From assembly GCA_963576735.1 (NCBI GenBank), contig OY755198.1:7006001-7070000 (forward strand): a stretch of 64,000 nt of DNA, written 5' to 3'. Below are positions 63,207 to 64,000 of the stretch, one piece after another (the first letter of the stretch is position 1; each line of letters opens with the position of its first letter). The stretch is from Bedellia somnulentella (taxonomy: Eukaryota > Arthropoda > Insecta > Lepidoptera > Bedelliidae). The notes beneath the pieces are model-generated. The model was not told the DNA's origin. It was given only the letters and a program-made list of their open reading frames with translations, and searched no databases. Made by a program: the position numbers and the translations under genes.

Positions 63207-64000
63207 ACTAGTGGATCGGCCCAGCTAAGCACGGGTAGCGTAGTTTTAAAAATATCCGAGGTTTCTTCAATCACTGCCCGCCCTTTGTGAAATTATTACA
63301 ACTTAAAGCACTCCTAAATAGTGTTGCTTTGAGATTGTGAAAGTGCTTTTATGAACGGTTAAGTATCTCCAAAAATAAGCCCTTGCGCACAAACAATCAG
63401 AGTTACAAACTTCGCATACATCATAGATGTAGTCACGGCTATCTTTTGCCCGCGCAACCGTTACACAAAAATAATCCTTATAGCATTCAGTATTCACGTG
63501 CGACGACGGCGCGATGGTTTATTTCAAGTATAAGTTTGTTGTTCCTATACCGATTTCTATGATTCTTTTTTATTTAATAGGTAATAATATAAACTTATTG
63601 AAATTAGAGATGAGTGAGAATAATATTAACGTAAGAGTAAACAATTTTAATCAGAATGCTCCGAACTGCTAAGCTATCAGCAGTTACACGTGTTATTGTG
63701 AGTCAACCATAAAAGATAGACATATGCTGTTGAGGGATATTTTTTGACAATTTCATGTGGAATATTTACGTCACACATGATTTCTATGTAACTTTAACAA
63801 TTAAGGCTGCACCCGCGACGGAAGTTTAAAAGTGGAGTAACTTCTGCCGTTTTCCCAAAAATTCCCGAAATTTTCCTTAACTACCCTGTTAAAAAGTATA
63901 CTATAACCTGCCCAGGAGTATGAAGAATAATTGTACCAAGTTTCGTTAAAATCCATCGAGTGGTTTTTATTTCCATAAGGAACATACAAACCGACAGACA
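63207..64000 (+). repeat. Unclassified interspersed repeat, runs off the right edge
   Basis: Starts ACTAGTGGATCGGCCCAGC and ends at the window edge in AACATACAAACCGACAGACA, both recognisable as ends of a widespread moth repeat. No protein frame found. Confidence 0.5.

Overview
The window reads as a stretch of an insect nuclear genome, most probably a moth or butterfly. The evidence is two spliced genes with GT-AG introns, one of them a neverland-type Rieske oxygenase of ecdysteroid synthesis, set in AT-rich sequence crowded with retroposon families of the kind common in Lepidoptera. The order assignment is inference. No bacterial genes, CRISPR array or rRNA were seen, and every tRNA-like sequence found is better explained as part of a SINE.

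Host genes. (1) An unrecognised gene runs leftward. Its ATG is at 16262 and I can see five coding exons (15960-16262, 7603-7731, 6364-6454, 5257-5315, 1128-1229). They join in a continuous open frame of 228 codons and the gene leaves the window on the left. A short rightward ATG exon with a splice donor 160 bp upstream may mark a divergent gene. (2) A complete neverland-like gene (nvd) also runs leftward, from 50305 to 34705, in eight coding exons totalling 406 codons plus stop. It has an N-terminal membrane segment, a Rieske [2Fe-2S] site and an intact mononuclear-iron motif. Exons 2, 3 and 4 are each followed in the next intron by decayed copies of themselves; exon 2 of gene 1 has a similar neighbour.

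Mobile DNA makes up most of the rest. About 45 copies or pieces of a ~245-bp retroposon (called SINE-A here) are scattered across the window. Its 3' end matches that of a LINE family (LINE-A) that is also present in fragments. Two ~2.9-3.0 kb terminal-inverted-repeat elements lie in opposite orientation at 1945-4961 and 10469-13347. A P-superfamily-like transposon (17041-22377) has an 8-bp target duplication and a THAP-type exon. It sits inside a SINE-A copy and itself contains an RTE LINE, a copia remnant and a SINE-B. Two copies of a LINE with a C-terminal restriction-like endonuclease domain lie at about 22.85-25.6 and 57.2-60.2 kb. An I-clade LINE with an intact 1208-codon ORF2 lies at 52339-56118, nested in a SINE-B that is nested in a TIR element. 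Two large foldback structures (26652-29534 and 33351-33957), several small MITEs and tRNA-derived SINEs fill the introns.

The family names SINE-A/B/C/D and LINE-A are local labels. Coordinates of exons and of elements with target-site duplications were read directly from the sequence. Ends of degenerate repeats are approximate.
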